Source: SMWN01 sp965261165 (GTDB lineage: Bacteria; Pseudomonadota; Gammaproteobacteria; Eutrophobiales; Eutrophobiaceae). Taken from it: a DNA stretch of 64,000 nucleotides. Below, piece by piece: positions 1 to 9,232 of this stretch. The notes below the pieces were generated by a model. That model had not been told where the DNA came from and made no database searches. It saw only the letters and a program-made list of their open reading frames with translations. The DNA lies in NCBI GenBank assembly GCA_965261165.1, contig OZ253445.1:1302001-1366000 (forward strand), written 5' to 3'. A program made the translations under genes and the position numbers. The first letter of the stretch is position 1; the number at the start of each line of letters is the position of its first letter.

Positions 1-1012
1 ATTTTGGGTAAGAAGTTAAATCATAACGTATTCTTAGCGTCACTGGATTCTGAGTAATCAATTGAAAATCAGATGTCATCCAGCTTTGACCTATCTCTAA
101 ATCTGGATGCTGTCCAGGCATATCGAGCGCATAGAGCCATTCTTTATTATGAGCCTCCAGAGTAATGGCGTAGGTAACGGGATCTGATAACATTTCCGGT
201 GGTTTAGCCGCATGATATTTAGGCTTATCTCTGCTCCATGTTGTTCCATCTGTATGCAGGAGTACCGGGCCGCGCCAATAGAGTTTCGATTGTTCTGGTC
301 GTGTATCCCTGAAATCAGCGCGAAAAGCAACTTTGTCGCTTTGTATTAGCTGGCTAATACTCCCAGGCGTCATTTCATCATCAACACCCGTTATACCTGA
401 GTATGCATCCTGAGGCATGCCCCATAATGGACCAGATATTCGCGGGAATAAGAAAAATAAAATCAGCATAACAGGGATAGATTGCAATAATAATGCTGCT
501 GAGATCTTAGCCGAAGCTCTGGTGGGCAATTTTCCTTGAGTATCATTAAACAAAACTAGACTGAGCGTCATCACTAAAACCGTGCAAGCCATGTAAATAG
601 CAGTGCCAATAGTTTGTGTGTATAGAAAATTTGTGACGACCAGAAAATAACCAAGGAAACAACTAATATAAAAATCCCGCTCATGTTTTATTTCAAAGAT
701 TTTAAATCCTGCCAGCAATACCAGTGATGAAACTCCTGAATCACGACCAAGAAGCGTGCCAAATTCTTGATAAATTCCCATAACGCCAATTATCATGAGA
801 AAAAACACGAATATTTTTATCACAGACAATTTATCTTCTTTTAAAGAAGATTGAGAAAACAAATAGAGTTTCAACGTACAAAGCATCAGGAAAAGCGGCA
901 TAATCCATAAAGGAATTCTCAGGCTATGAGGAAGTGTAGAGAGGGCCAATGCCCCTGCTAGCCAAAAAAGGCTATTGATGGAGATATTATCTCTTGCCCG
1001 GTCAGGTTGCAT
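1..1012 (-). CDS. TgpA-like transglutaminase (DUF3488), N-terminal part, cut by window edge
   Basis: About 337 codons are visible; the 3' end lies beyond the left edge. The reading frame opens MQPDRARDNISINSLFWLAG and continues through several hydrophobic segments (roughly residues 13-200), then a periplasmic stretch with LFLFPRISGPLWGMP and YWRGPVLLHTDGTTW. These are typical of DUF3488/TgpA proteins, whose C-terminal half carries a transglutaminase fold outside the membrane; that half is not in the window. The ATG at 1012 overlaps the end of the DUF58 gene, so the two are translationally coupled. The order MoxR - DUF58 - TgpA is a common gammaproteobacterial operon of uncertain role, perhaps envelope protein maturation. 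Confidence 0.8.
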   Translation of the reverse strand, partial: MQPDRARDNISINSLFWLAGALALSTLPHSLRIPLWIMPLFLMLCTLKLYLFSQSSLKEDKLSVIKIFVFFLMIIGVMGIYQEFGTLLGRDSGVSSLVLLAGFKIFEIKHERDFYISCFLGYFLVVTNFLYTQTIGTAIYMACTVLVMTLSLVLFNDTQGKLPTRASAKISAALLLQSIPVMLILFFLFPRISGPLWGMPQDAYSGITGVDDEMTPGSISQLIQSDKVAFRADFRDTRPEQSKLYWRGPVLLHTDGTTWSRDKPKYHAAKPPEMLSDPVTYAITLEAHNKEWLYALDMPGQHPDLEIGQSWMTSDFQLITQNPVTLRIRYDLTSYPK

Positions 1013-2009
1013 TATTGGTCTCATAGCAAGCCAAAACAGATAAGCATCGACGAAGGTGTTTATCTCCATGACCTGGCTCAATGAGAATCTCAGGAAGTTC
1101 GAGACCATATTGTAACGAGCATGATTCCGCCTTAATAACCCAGTGGCACAGTTGTGAAAGTCTTGCTTCGACATCGGGTAGGGCTGAAACATCATCCCAA
1201 CTTAAGTGGAGTTTATCTGCGCCAGAACCACTGAACCGTTTTATAAATAAACCTTTTTGCTGGGCATAGGCCTTCCAGGCAATATCTTTGATCGAATTGC
1301 CTGCCTGATAATTTCGGAAGCCAATAAAATCATCTGCGCCTGAGGCTTCCCCCTGAACGCCAATGGCATCATTTAGTTTAAATGGAGGAAAAGAATCTTG
1401 ACCCACAGGTTTGGGGTAAATCAAGCAGGGTTGTTCCATATGAATATATGACCAGGCTTTAAACAAACCTAATGGAAACGTGGTAAATACTTTAATACGG
1501 CCTACATAAAGTAGGCCCCGCTGTTTTGTTTCAATTGGTAACTCAATACGATTAAATGTGTTCGTATCAACATCGCAAGATGTGATAGGAATCTCATTTC
1601 CAGTTGATGTCAGAACATCCGCAAACAATTGCCACTTTCTTTTTGTTTTAATGAAAGAGATAGAAAGACGAAACTGACCATCCCGATTATCAAGTACCAG
1701 TGGAAACTTTGCCGTCTCTCCGGAAAATACGGATAAGGCAACTCCCTGTTTTATTAGCAGGCCAGCAAGATTTTTGCAGGTATGTAACAGAGTGACAAGA
1801 GATAGAGAGCTGAGGAGGAAAGTAAGAATGTAAGCCATGCTGTTGTTGTAATTAATAGCACCGATGCTCATTGCAAATAACATTAAGGCGAAGATTGTTC
1901 CATGCCGCGTGGGCATGATGTAGATTCGTTGTTTTATAATCTCTCCGCTTTTTGTTTCTGTACGATGAGCAGAAAACGGAAATTGTTCAAGGACAATGGT
2001 TTTTGGCAT
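1002..2009 (-). CDS. DUF58 domain protein
   Basis: About 335 residues. Two hydrophobic segments near residues 33-75 anchor the protein. The DUF58 signature region is seen as GEASGADDFIGFRNYQAGNS followed by IKDIAWKAYAQQ, as in the family. The ATG at 2009 shares one base with the MoxR stop (TGATG), which suggests coupled translation; a TTG one codon upstream is less likely. DUF58 proteins have a von Willebrand A-like fold and are nearly always next to a MoxR ATPase, which is thought to remodel them or their partners. No substrate can be named from sequence. Confidence 0.85.
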   Translation of the reverse strand: MPKTIVLEQFPFSAHRTETKSGEIIKQRIYIMPTRHGTIFALMLFAMSIGAINYNNSMAYILTFLLSSLSLVTLLHTCKNLAGLLIKQGVALSVFSGETAKFPLVLDNRDGQFRLSISFIKTKRKWQLFADVLTSTGNEIPITSCDVDTNTFNRIELPIETKQRGLLYVGRIKVFTTFPLGLFKAWSYIHMEQPCLIYPKPVGQDSFPPFKLNDAIGVQGEASGADDFIGFRNYQAGNSIKDIAWKAYAQQKGLFIKRFSGSGADKLHLSWDDVSALPDVEARLSQLCHWVIKAESCSLQYGLELPEILIEPGHGDKHLRRCLSVLACYETNNAT

Positions 2010-2962
2010 CAAGGGATAGGCACTTGTTTGATTAAGTGAGCGGCACTGTCTTCCTGTGTTTCCTGTCCGTTATCTTGAATTATATTTAACCTGTGACCAA
2101 TAATACTAGGTAAAACTTGTTGTATGTCTTCTGGCAGTACCTGTGGATGACCATGCATCAACGCCCATGCCCTGGCGCACCGGAGCACTGCCAGACCCGC
2201 TCGTGGAGAAAGTCCATTGGTATAATCAACACTGCGACGGCTGTAATCCAGCAAGCTCTGCAAATAATTCAGCAATGCCTCTGAGGCATGAATAGATTCA
2301 GCTTGCAGTTGCATTGCTATTAACTGATCTGAGTCTATCGTCGGCGTGATGTGCTTTAACAATTGTCTACGATCGCTGCCTCTCAATAATTCCCGTTCGG
2401 CCTCACTGTTTGGATAACCCAGTTCGATACGCATGGTAAATCTATCTAGTTGTGATTCAGGCAAGGGGAATGTCCCTATCTGATTAGAAGGATTTTGTGT
2501 GGCAATCACAAAAAATGGTTCTGGTAAGCTGCGTGTTTTACCTTCTACGGTGACTTGACTTTCTTCCATGGCCTCAAGCAAGGCGCTTTGTGCTCTGGGC
2601 GTTGCTCGATTAACTTCATCAGCAAGAATTAATTGACTAAAGATAGGGCCAGGGTGGAAACTGAAGGTACTGGAATCACGATCATAGATTGAAATACCCA
2701 GAATGTCTGCGGGCAAGAGATCGCTGGTGAACTGAATACGTTGGTAATCCAGTCCTAGAGTACTGGCGAACACATGAGACAGTGTTGTTTTGCCCACGCC
2801 AGGTAAATCTTCAATCAGTAAATGACCACGAGCCAGTAGACAGGTCAGTGATAAGCGTATGGCCTCTTCCTTGCCAAGGATGACACGCCCAATCTCTTTG
2901 ACAATATTGTCCAGAATATCTTTGATCTTCGTAACCTGTGTGTCTAGTTGTGCGCTATTCAT
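2009..2962 (-). CDS. MoxR-family AAA+ ATPase
   Basis: 317 residues, the usual MoxR length. Walker A is seen as EDLPGVGKTTLS near residues 51-62, Walker B as LILADEVNRA near 111-120, and sensor 1 as FFVIATQNPSNQIG near 151. MoxR ATPases act as chaperone-like remodelling factors, usually for von Willebrand A-domain partners; the adjacent DUF58 protein is the obvious candidate. It is the first gene of a three-gene minus-strand operon and is transcribed away from sthA, leaving about 155 bp between the two starts for both promoters. Confidence 0.93.
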   Translation of the reverse strand: MNSAQLDTQVTKIKDILDNIVKEIGRVILGKEEAIRLSLTCLLARGHLLIEDLPGVGKTTLSHVFASTLGLDYQRIQFTSDLLPADILGISIYDRDSSTFSFHPGPIFSQLILADEVNRATPRAQSALLEAMEESQVTVEGKTRSLPEPFFVIATQNPSNQIGTFPLPESQLDRFTMRIELGYPNSEAERELLRGSDRRQLLKHITPTIDSDQLIAMQLQAESIHASEALLNYLQSLLDYSRRSVDYTNGLSPRAGLAVLRCARAWALMHGHPQVLPEDIQQVLPSIIGHRLNIIQDNGQETQEDSAAHLIKQVPIP

Positions 2963-3117
2963 GGGACAAGTGTTATCCTTTATAAAGTTCTTTGAATAGA
3001 TCCTGAGAATAAGGTCATAATACTGCTCTAATGATTCGAATTACAGTCGGTTCCTAATATCGTTCAGGAACTATCATTTTGCATGGTTGTCTTGGGGGAG
3101 GGTAGTACAAGAGATGA

Positions 3118-4524
3118 ATGTTTGTGGAAAATTATGATTTACTAGTGATTGGTAGCGGTCCAGCCGGTCAACGTGCGTCGATACAGGCAGCAAAACTGGG
3201 GAAGAAAGCAGTCATTATCGATAAAAATTTTCTTATCGGCGGGGTTTCCCTGCATACAGGAACCATGCCAAGTAAGACCTTGAGAGAAGCTGTGCTTTAT
3301 CTAAGTGGCTGGCGACAACGTGGATTTTATGGTCGCAGTTACAGAACAAAACAATACATTACTGCGGAAGATTTAACCCAAAGACTGGATCAGACAATTC
3401 GTGGTCAGGTTGAAACATTACAGCATCAATTATTTCGTAACCGGGTTGATGTTATCGCTGGTACAGTATCATTCATTGATTCACATACAGTTCTGGTAGA
3501 AACAAGTGAGGATCAACAAAGAGAAAAAAAGGAAATAAGAGCAGAAAATATTTTGATTGCAACGGGCACAACGCCAGCCCGTCCTAAACACATTCCCTTT
3601 GATGACAAGGTCGTGCTGGATAGTGATAGCATTCTGGAGCTGACAGATCTACCTCACAGTATGATAGTGGTAGGCGCTGGCGTCATCGGCGCAGAGTATG
3701 CCTCAATCTTTAGTGTACTGGATGTTGAAATCACATTATTAGATGGCCGTGACAGGATAATGGATTTTCTTGATGATGAAATCGTTGACGAATTTACACA
3801 TAATTTGCGTGATCGAAATGTAACCGTACGTCTGAACGAGATAGTGACTTCTATTGAGCGTGATGATCGAGATCGGGCAAAAGTCAGTTTAAAAAGCGGC
3901 AAACAAGTTTGTGCAGATATGGTGCTGTTTGCTGCGGGCAGGCAAGGCAGTACTGATGTGCTAAAAATTGAGAATGCCGGTTTGAGCGCCGATGGACGTG
4001 GACGCTTAACGGTCAATGAACATTATCAAACTGAAGTTGATCATATTTATGCCGCAGGTGATGTAATTGGTTTCCCAAGCCTAGCATCAACCTCAATGGA
4101 ACAGGGCAGACATGCTGCACGCCATGCCTTTGGCGAAGACGCAGTCAGTAATGTCGAATTTTTCCCCATCGGTATTTATGCAGTGCCTGAAATGAGTATG
4201 GTCGGCATGACCGAACAGGAAGCAAAAGAAAAAAATATTCCCTATGAAATAGGCGTCGCTCGTTTTCGTGAGATTGCCAGAGGGCAGATACTTGGATTAC
4301 GTGAAGGGGTGCTGAAGATGTTATTTAGTCTGGAAGATAGGAAATTACTTGGCGTGCATATTGTTGGGGAAGGCGCAACGGAGTTGGTACATATTGGTCA
4401 GGCGGTGTTGGCTCTGGAAGGGACCCTAGATTATTTTGTGACGACTGTGTTCAATTATCCGACCTTGGCGGAGGCATATAAAGTTGCTGCGCTGGATGCT
4501 TATAATCGGTTTCCGCAGGATTAG
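3118..4524 (+). CDS. sthA: Si-specific (soluble) NAD(P) transhydrogenase
   Basis: 468 residues. It catalyses reversible hydride transfer between NADPH and NAD in the cytoplasm using FAD. The N-terminal FAD Rossmann motif is VIGSGPAGQRAS (about residues 10-21), a second Rossmann motif VVGAGVIGAEYAS (about 184-196) binds the nicotinamide nucleotide, and IYAAGDVIGFPSLAS closes the FAD site. The protein belongs to the pyridine nucleotide-disulfide oxidoreductase fold, but the usual redox segment reads GGVSLHTGTMPSKTLREA with neither cysteine, which rules out dihydrolipoamide dehydrogenase and supports transhydrogenase. The ATG at 3118 was chosen because the protein then starts just before the FAD motif; another ATG four bases upstream is out of frame. 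Confidence 0.88.
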   Translation: MFVENYDLLVIGSGPAGQRASIQAAKLGKKAVIIDKNFLIGGVSLHTGTMPSKTLREAVLYLSGWRQRGFYGRSYRTKQYITAEDLTQRLDQTIRGQVETLQHQLFRNRVDVIAGTVSFIDSHTVLVETSEDQQREKKEIRAENILIATGTTPARPKHIPFDDKVVLDSDSILELTDLPHSMIVVGAGVIGAEYASIFSVLDVEITLLDGRDRIMDFLDDEIVDEFTHNLRDRNVTVRLNEIVTSIERDDRDRAKVSLKSGKQVCADMVLFAAGRQGSTDVLKIENAGLSADGRGRLTVNEHYQTEVDHIYAAGDVIGFPSLASTSMEQGRHAARHAFGEDAVSNVEFFPIGIYAVPEMSMVGMTEQEAKEKNIPYEIGVARFREIARGQILGLREGVLKMLFSLEDRKLLGVHIVGEGATELVHIGQAVLALEGTLDYFVTTVFNYPTLAEAYKVAALDAYNRFPQD

Positions 4525-4763
4525 GCTTTCTTAATTTATATTAGTTACTCTCTTGCAAGAGCGGCTCAGGAGATAATGCCTAAATCTTGAGAGACATCCA
4601 TTTTTTCATTACAAATGAATCTTTGATATTGTTTCCCAGACTTCCTTATTTTTATCTGCCCCATCTCACTCCGTCGCTACCGGCGCATTTTTAAATCAAC
4701 ACAGAACCTGTAAGCACCAATTTATTTTAAACATGATTCTTTATAATTGCTTTGGCATGAGAA

Positions 4764-5291
4764 TTAATGCTTAACAGTGTCACCCGCTATTTTATCCATG
4801 ATAGCGAACATTACGCCTGACACGACGAAGGCCATGTGAACGATAACTTTCCACATTACCGCGTTTTCACCTTCAGCGCTTAGTTCAGACGGGATATTCA
4901 TAAAGACTTTTAAGAGATCAATTGCAGAGATGGCGACAATTGCGCCGATGACTTTAAGTTTTAATCCGGAAAAATCGACTTTCCCCATCCAGTCGGGTCT
5001 ATCTTCATGTTCGGCGACGTCGATTTTTGAGACGAAGATTTCGTAGCCACTAAAGATAATCATTAATAACAAACTGCCAACCAAAGACATATCAACCAAC
5101 GCCAATATCCCAATAATCATATCACTTTCTGGCATGCTAAAAACGTGGACGGACATGTGCCATAGTTCTTGGACAAATTTAACAAATAACAAAATAATAC
5201 TTAAAACTAAACCCAAGTAAAAAGGCGCTAGTAACCAACGGCTTTTGAATATTGTCAATTCTAGTGTGCCTTCAATTTTGTCTAACATCAC
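4764..5291 (-). CDS. YqhA/UPF0114 family membrane protein
   Basis: 175 residues with three or four transmembrane segments (about residues 15-40, 58-85, 110-130 and 145-165). The opening LELTIFKSRWLLAPFYLGL and the central segment GYEIFVSKIDVAEHEDRP are characteristic of UPF0114/TIGR00645 inner-membrane proteins. Function is not established for the family. A good GGAGAG ribosome site lies just upstream of the ATG. It follows pmbA by 21 bp on the same strand, so the two probably share a transcript. Confidence 0.85.
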   Translation of the reverse strand: MMLDKIEGTLELTIFKSRWLLAPFYLGLVLSIILLFVKFVQELWHMSVHVFSMPESDMIIGILALVDMSLVGSLLLMIIFSGYEIFVSKIDVAEHEDRPDWMGKVDFSGLKLKVIGAIVAISAIDLLKVFMNIPSELSAEGENAVMWKVIVHMAFVVSGVMFAIMDKIAGDTVKH

Positions 5292-5312
5292 TCTCTCCTT
5301 TTTTAGAAATGA

Positions 5313-6650
5313 TTATTCCCCTGCCACTGTCATATTTTCGATTAGTACTGAACCAGTGAGTATATTGCCACGTGAATCGATATCGTTGCCGATGTGAATG
5401 ATTTGTTTGTACATCTCAATAAGATTGCCAGCGACGGTGATTTCTTCAACTGGATATTGCAACTCACCATTTTCAACCCAGAAACCAGAAGCGCCGCGTG
5501 AGTAATCTCCGGTAATTTGATTGACACCAAAACCGATCATGTCTGTGATGAGCAGACCGGTGTCCATCTGTTTGATGAGTTCTTCAAGATCGTATCCGCT
5601 GCTATCGATGGTGAGGTTGTGCACGCCGCCTGCGTTGGCGGTTGGTTGTAGGCCAAGTTTTCTGGCGGAATAGCTGCTGAGCACATAACCCTGCAAGATG
5701 CCATTTATGATCAAGTCTCGGTTTTTTGTGGCCATGCCTTCGCTGTCAAAGGGAGCGCTACCTAGCGCACCTTGCAAATGTGGTTGTTCATGAATGTGGA
5801 TATGATCGGCGAATATTTGTTCATCAATTTTATCCAACAGGAAGCTGGCCTTACGATAGAGACTGCCACCAGAGATTGCGGTAACGAACGCAGAAAACAA
5901 TCCAGATGCGACAGGCGCTTCGAAGATCACCGGGCATTGTCGGGTGGATAATTTCTTTGCATCCAGTTTTTGAGTGGTTCTTTTCGCAGCTTCCCTAGCA
6001 ATATCATTAATATTTTGCAGTTGGTTTTTATTGCGTGCCTTGCTATACCAGCCATCTCTTTGCATGCCATTACTGGTTTCTGCAATGACCGTGCAATCAA
6101 TGGTATGGCTTGACCAATGCCAGCCATCGATAAAGCCGTGAGTGTTGCCATAAAAATGATTGCCAGCATAGGTGCTGACTGAGGTGCCGTCAGAATTATT
6201 AATCCGTCTATCTTCACTTCGGGCGATGGCTTCACAATCAACTGCTAGCTGAATCGCTTCTTCAGGCGCGATCTTCCAGGGGTGATAGAGATCCAGTTGC
6301 GGGATTTCTGATGCCATGAGTTCGGCATCCGGCAAATCGGCGAACTCATCTTTACTGGAAAATTTGGCAATATTACAGGCAGCTATCACAGTTTCCTTGA
6401 TTGCGGATTCACTAAAATCAGAACTACTGGCTATGCCTTTTTGATGTCCGATAAAGACGGTTATGCCTAGACCTTTATCGCGTTCGTGTTCTATTTTTTC
6501 GACTTCACCCAGGCGCGTCGTTATTGTCAGACCAGTACCAGTACCAATGTCTGCTTCCGCAGCGGTCGCTCCCTGTCGCTTTGCCTCGTCAAGAATTTGC
6601 TGAATGATGCCTGTAAGCTCTTCTCGTTCCTGCCTTATACAACTATTCAT
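5313..6650 (-). CDS. pmbA: TldD/PmbA family metalloprotease subunit (PmbA/TldE)
   Basis: 445 residues, normal for PmbA. The N-terminal half has the EKIEHERDKGLGITVFIG segment and the C-terminal half the conserved GASGFWVENGELQYPVEEIT and DMIGFGVNQITGDYSRGA. In E. coli the TldD-TldE(PmbA) heterodimer is a cytoplasmic protease that matures microcin B17 and degrades CcdA; TldD carries the metal site and PmbA is the non-catalytic partner. No tldD is seen in this window. The gene lies in a minus-strand pair with the YqhA-like gene. Confidence 0.92.
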   Translation of the reverse strand: MNSCIRQEREELTGIIQQILDEAKRQGATAAEADIGTGTGLTITTRLGEVEKIEHERDKGLGITVFIGHQKGIASSSDFSESAIKETVIAACNIAKFSSKDEFADLPDAELMASEIPQLDLYHPWKIAPEEAIQLAVDCEAIARSEDRRINNSDGTSVSTYAGNHFYGNTHGFIDGWHWSSHTIDCTVIAETSNGMQRDGWYSKARNKNQLQNINDIAREAAKRTTQKLDAKKLSTRQCPVIFEAPVASGLFSAFVTAISGGSLYRKASFLLDKIDEQIFADHIHIHEQPHLQGALGSAPFDSEGMATKNRDLIINGILQGYVLSSYSARKLGLQPTANAGGVHNLTIDSSGYDLEELIKQMDTGLLITDMIGFGVNQITGDYSRGASGFWVENGELQYPVEEITVAGNLIEMYKQIIHIGNDIDSRGNILTGSVLIENMTVAGE

Positions 6651-6700
6651 TCTTAATATTTACGCTGCCTGTGTGTTCGGTCTGATTAAAATAATAAAAA

Positions 6701-6989
6701 TGAGACCCTTGCATAATTCACACTAATTCTACCGAAACAGGTAAAATAAGACCATTCTAAAGACCTTAAAGATTATTCATCCATGTCCTGAAAGAAATAT
6801 CCTGAAAAAAACTGCCCCAAGGCTGGTTCGCAGATTAAAGACAATGACCAGAAAGACAATGCTACGCTGATTGCAATGAGTCATCACCTTAAAACGGGGA
6901 TGAACATACTGAAACAAATGCGTTATCTGGAGACGCAGCTCGATAATAGATTAAGTGGTAGCTAAAAGCACGATATGCAAAAAGTCTCA
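6701..6989. repeat. 289-bp inverted-repeat element, family A copy 1 (MITE-like)
   Basis: The left end reads TGAGACCCTTGCATAATTC and the right end ATATGCAAAAAGTCTCA, an imperfect inverted repeat of about 16 bp. The interior matches a second copy at 56121-56500 almost throughout (shared blocks around CCGAAACAG, AAGACCATTCT, ATTGCAATGAGTCATCACC and the CTCGATAATAGAT region). It fills most of the 390-bp gap between pmbA and proC. No intact transposase is encoded; short coding traces suggest an IS-derived deletion product. Confidence 0.75.
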
Positions 6990-7040
6990 AATTGTTACAC
7001 TTAGCTTAATGTTCACCTAAACAAACATAGAGAGTTTTGC

Positions 7041-7868
7041 ATGAAAAATTCAAGAATTACCTTTATTGGTTGTGGCAACATGGGTCGAAGCCTGATTGGA
7101 GGATTGATTGCTAACGGTCTGCCGGTCAATTCCATTACCGGAACCGATATTAATGCAGAACAGCGCCAAATCACATCATCCCAATTTAATATTGAAGTGC
7201 TGGAAGACAACCAGCAGGCGATTAAAGATGCGGACGTCGTTGTATTGGCGGTCAAACCACAATCAATGCAAAATACCTTGCAGGCAATTAAGGCGGAGTT
7301 CGCACGGGGGAAACCCCTGCTAATCTCAATCGCAGCAGGCATTCGACTCCCACATCTTGCACAATGGGCTGGAGGGGAGCTTGCTATTGTACGCGCCATG
7401 CCGAACACGCCTGCGATGATCCAGTCAGGAGCAACCGCATTATGTGCAAATCAAATCACAAATGACACCCAACGTGATCTGGCAGAAGCAATTATGCGCT
7501 CCGTTGGTTTAGCTTTGTGGTTAGATGATGAAATACTCATGGACCCCGTGACTGCGCTATCGGGAAGCGGCCCAGCTTATTATTTTCTTATCATGGAAGC
7601 CATGGAAAAAGCCGCAACTCAGCTCGGTTTATCTCAGGAACACGCACGCATTCTTACCCTGCAAACTGCTTTTGGCGCAGCAAAAATGGCATTGGAAAGC
7701 AATCATGATGCAGCATCATTGCGTAAACAGGTCACCTCTCCCGGCGGTACCACAGAACAGGCCCTGAATGTATTGATTGATGGCGGCATTGAAGACCTAT
7801 TTAAAGATGCCCTTGAGGCAGCACAAAAAAGATCGGCTGAATTAGCCAAATCATTGGGTGGAAAATAA
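7041..7868 (+). CDS. proC: Pyrroline-5-carboxylate reductase
   Basis: 275 residues, typical length. It makes the last step of proline synthesis, reducing pyrroline-5-carboxylate with NAD(P)H in the cytoplasm. The Rossmann motif is FIGCGNMGRSLIGG (about residues 9-22), followed by VVLAVKPQSM and VRAMPNTPAMIQSGATAL; the C-terminal dimer domain has LSGSGPAYYFLIMEA and the family signature VTSPGGTTEQAL. The stop codon overlaps the next gene's start (TAATG), so proC and yggT are translationally coupled. Confidence 0.96.
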   Translation: MKNSRITFIGCGNMGRSLIGGLIANGLPVNSITGTDINAEQRQITSSQFNIEVLEDNQQAIKDADVVVLAVKPQSMQNTLQAIKAEFARGKPLLISIAAGIRLPHLAQWAGGELAIVRAMPNTPAMIQSGATALCANQITNDTQRDLAEAIMRSVGLALWLDDEILMDPVTALSGSGPAYYFLIMEAMEKAATQLGLSQEHARILTLQTAFGAAKMALESNHDAASLRKQVTSPGGTTEQALNVLIDGGIEDLFKDALEAAQKRSAELAKSLGGK

Positions 7869-8458
7869 TGGTTGGGGGAAACTATCTGATAAATGCAGGT
7901 ATTTATCTCATCAATATAATATTTGGATTGTATTTATTGGCAGTCATGTTGCGTTTTATGCTACAGGCCACTCGAGCAGATTTTTATAATCCCATCTGTC
8001 AGTTTTTAATTGCCGTGACAAACCCTACCCTAAAACCACTACGTCGGTGGATACCCGGGTATATGGGAATAGATTGGGCATCTATCCTACTGATGATCCT
8101 GTTGCAGCTCCTGGAGATATGTCTAATCGCATTACTGATTAGCGGATACATTCCATCCCCTGCAAGTATTCCAGTTATCATCGCCTCAAAATTACTAGAA
8201 CTGCTGATATGGATCTATATTTTCGTCATTATTATGCAAGCTATCATCAGCTGGATTCAGCCTAGCAAATATTCACCTTTTACTGTCTTGCTCTATCAAT
8301 TAAGCGATCCTTTGGTTAGGCCTATCAGGCACCATATTCCCGCAGCGGGCGGTATCGACTGGTCACCTTTTGTAGTTCTTATGTTGCTGAATCTTGCGCT
8401 CATACTTGTTGTTGCCCCCTTACACGACTGGGGGAGATACCTATCAGGACAGGCATAG
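7868..8458 (+). CDS. yggT: YggT family membrane protein
   Basis: 196 residues made of two homologous YggT repeats, each with a hydrophobic pair. The first repeat has LLAVMLRFMLQATRADFYNP and the second IMQAIISWIQPSKYSPF followed by SDPLVRPIRHHIPAAGGIDW. It starts within the proC stop codon. YggT proteins are inner-membrane proteins linked by genomic context to proC and to osmotic or ion homeostasis; no reaction is established. Confidence 0.93.
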   Translation: MVGGNYLINAGIYLINIIFGLYLLAVMLRFMLQATRADFYNPICQFLIAVTNPTLKPLRRWIPGYMGIDWASILLMILLQLLEICLIALLISGYIPSPASIPVIIASKLLELLIWIYIFVIIMQAIISWIQPSKYSPFTVLLYQLSDPLVRPIRHHIPAAGGIDWSPFVVLMLLNLALILVVAPLHDWGRYLSGQA

Positions 8459-8664
8459 GATATTTTCTGAAATATCAGCAGGATGACACTTTAATTTTTT
8501 TGCAACTTTCATGTACAGACACGCATGTGACGTGACGAATTCAAAAAACTGTTAAACAATAGGCTGTTATCTAATACATTAAAGTACCGCCTATAGACGG
8601 AAAAGCGAACCAGTATCTGCTTGGGCTTATTAGGCGGAAAAAGCATGAAAAACTACTGGAACTT

Positions 8665-8692
8665 TTGACACAAGACTTGTCTGCGTTAATGT
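8665..8692 (+). promoter_or_regulatory. Candidate sigma-70 promoter for the DUF4426 gene
   Basis: A perfect -35 TTGACA (8665-8670) is followed after 16 bp by TAATGT (8687-8692). It is 39 bp upstream of the ATG at 8731, which fits a short leader with an AAGG-type ribosome site. Confidence 0.55.
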
Positions 8693-8730
8693 AAATAGAA
8701 GATAATATATAGAGAATAAGGTACGAGCCA

Positions 8731-9210
8731 ATGAAGACTGTTCAGAAATTACTCGGATTATCAAACGGTAAGACCATCAACCTGTTAAGCGCAGCCCTGT
8801 TGTCACTGCTTATTTCGCTCCCTTCACAGGCAGAACAATCCAAAGATTTTGGCGATTACACAATACATTACATTGCTTTTACAGCAGACAACTTAACCCC
8901 ATCCGTCGCTAAGCAATATAATATCCCTCGTAGCAAGAAACGCGCGTTATTGAATATTTCTGTGCTCAAGAAAACATCTGATGGATCAAGCAAGTCAACC
9001 AGAGCAATCATTAAGGGAACGACGACAAACTTGAGTCAACAGCTCCGGGAATTAAACCCCAAAGAGATCTCGGAGAAGGGTGCCATCTATTATATTGCCG
9101 AAACACCCGTGGATAATGCTGAGGTGCTGAAATACAAGCTCGAAATTACTCCGGAAGGTGAAAAGGTAAATTATAAGTTTTCATTCCGGGAACAGTTTTA
9201 CACTGATTAA
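8731..9210 (+). CDS. DUF4426 periplasmic protein
   Basis: 159 residues. A signal peptide is clear: charged start, hydrophobic core ALLSLLISLPSQAE, with likely cleavage after SQA near residue 34. The mature part (DFGDYTIHYIAFTADNLTP and following) matches DUF4426, small secreted proteins often found close to proC, yggT and metXW in gammaproteobacteria. No function is known. Here it follows yggT directly but has its own promoter; metX and metW are absent from the interval. Confidence 0.8.
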   Translation: MKTVQKLLGLSNGKTINLLSAALLSLLISLPSQAEQSKDFGDYTIHYIAFTADNLTPSVAKQYNIPRSKKRALLNISVLKKTSDGSSKSTRAIIKGTTTNLSQQLRELNPKEISEKGAIYYIAETPVDNAEVLKYKLEITPEGEKVNYKFSFREQFYTD

Positions 9211-9232
9211 CCGCTGTTGATTTCCACATAAC

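Noticed and set aside
97..330. 77-codon minus-strand frame near the left edge
   Set aside because: It is out of frame with the TgpA-like gene that covers the same bases and has no family resemblance.
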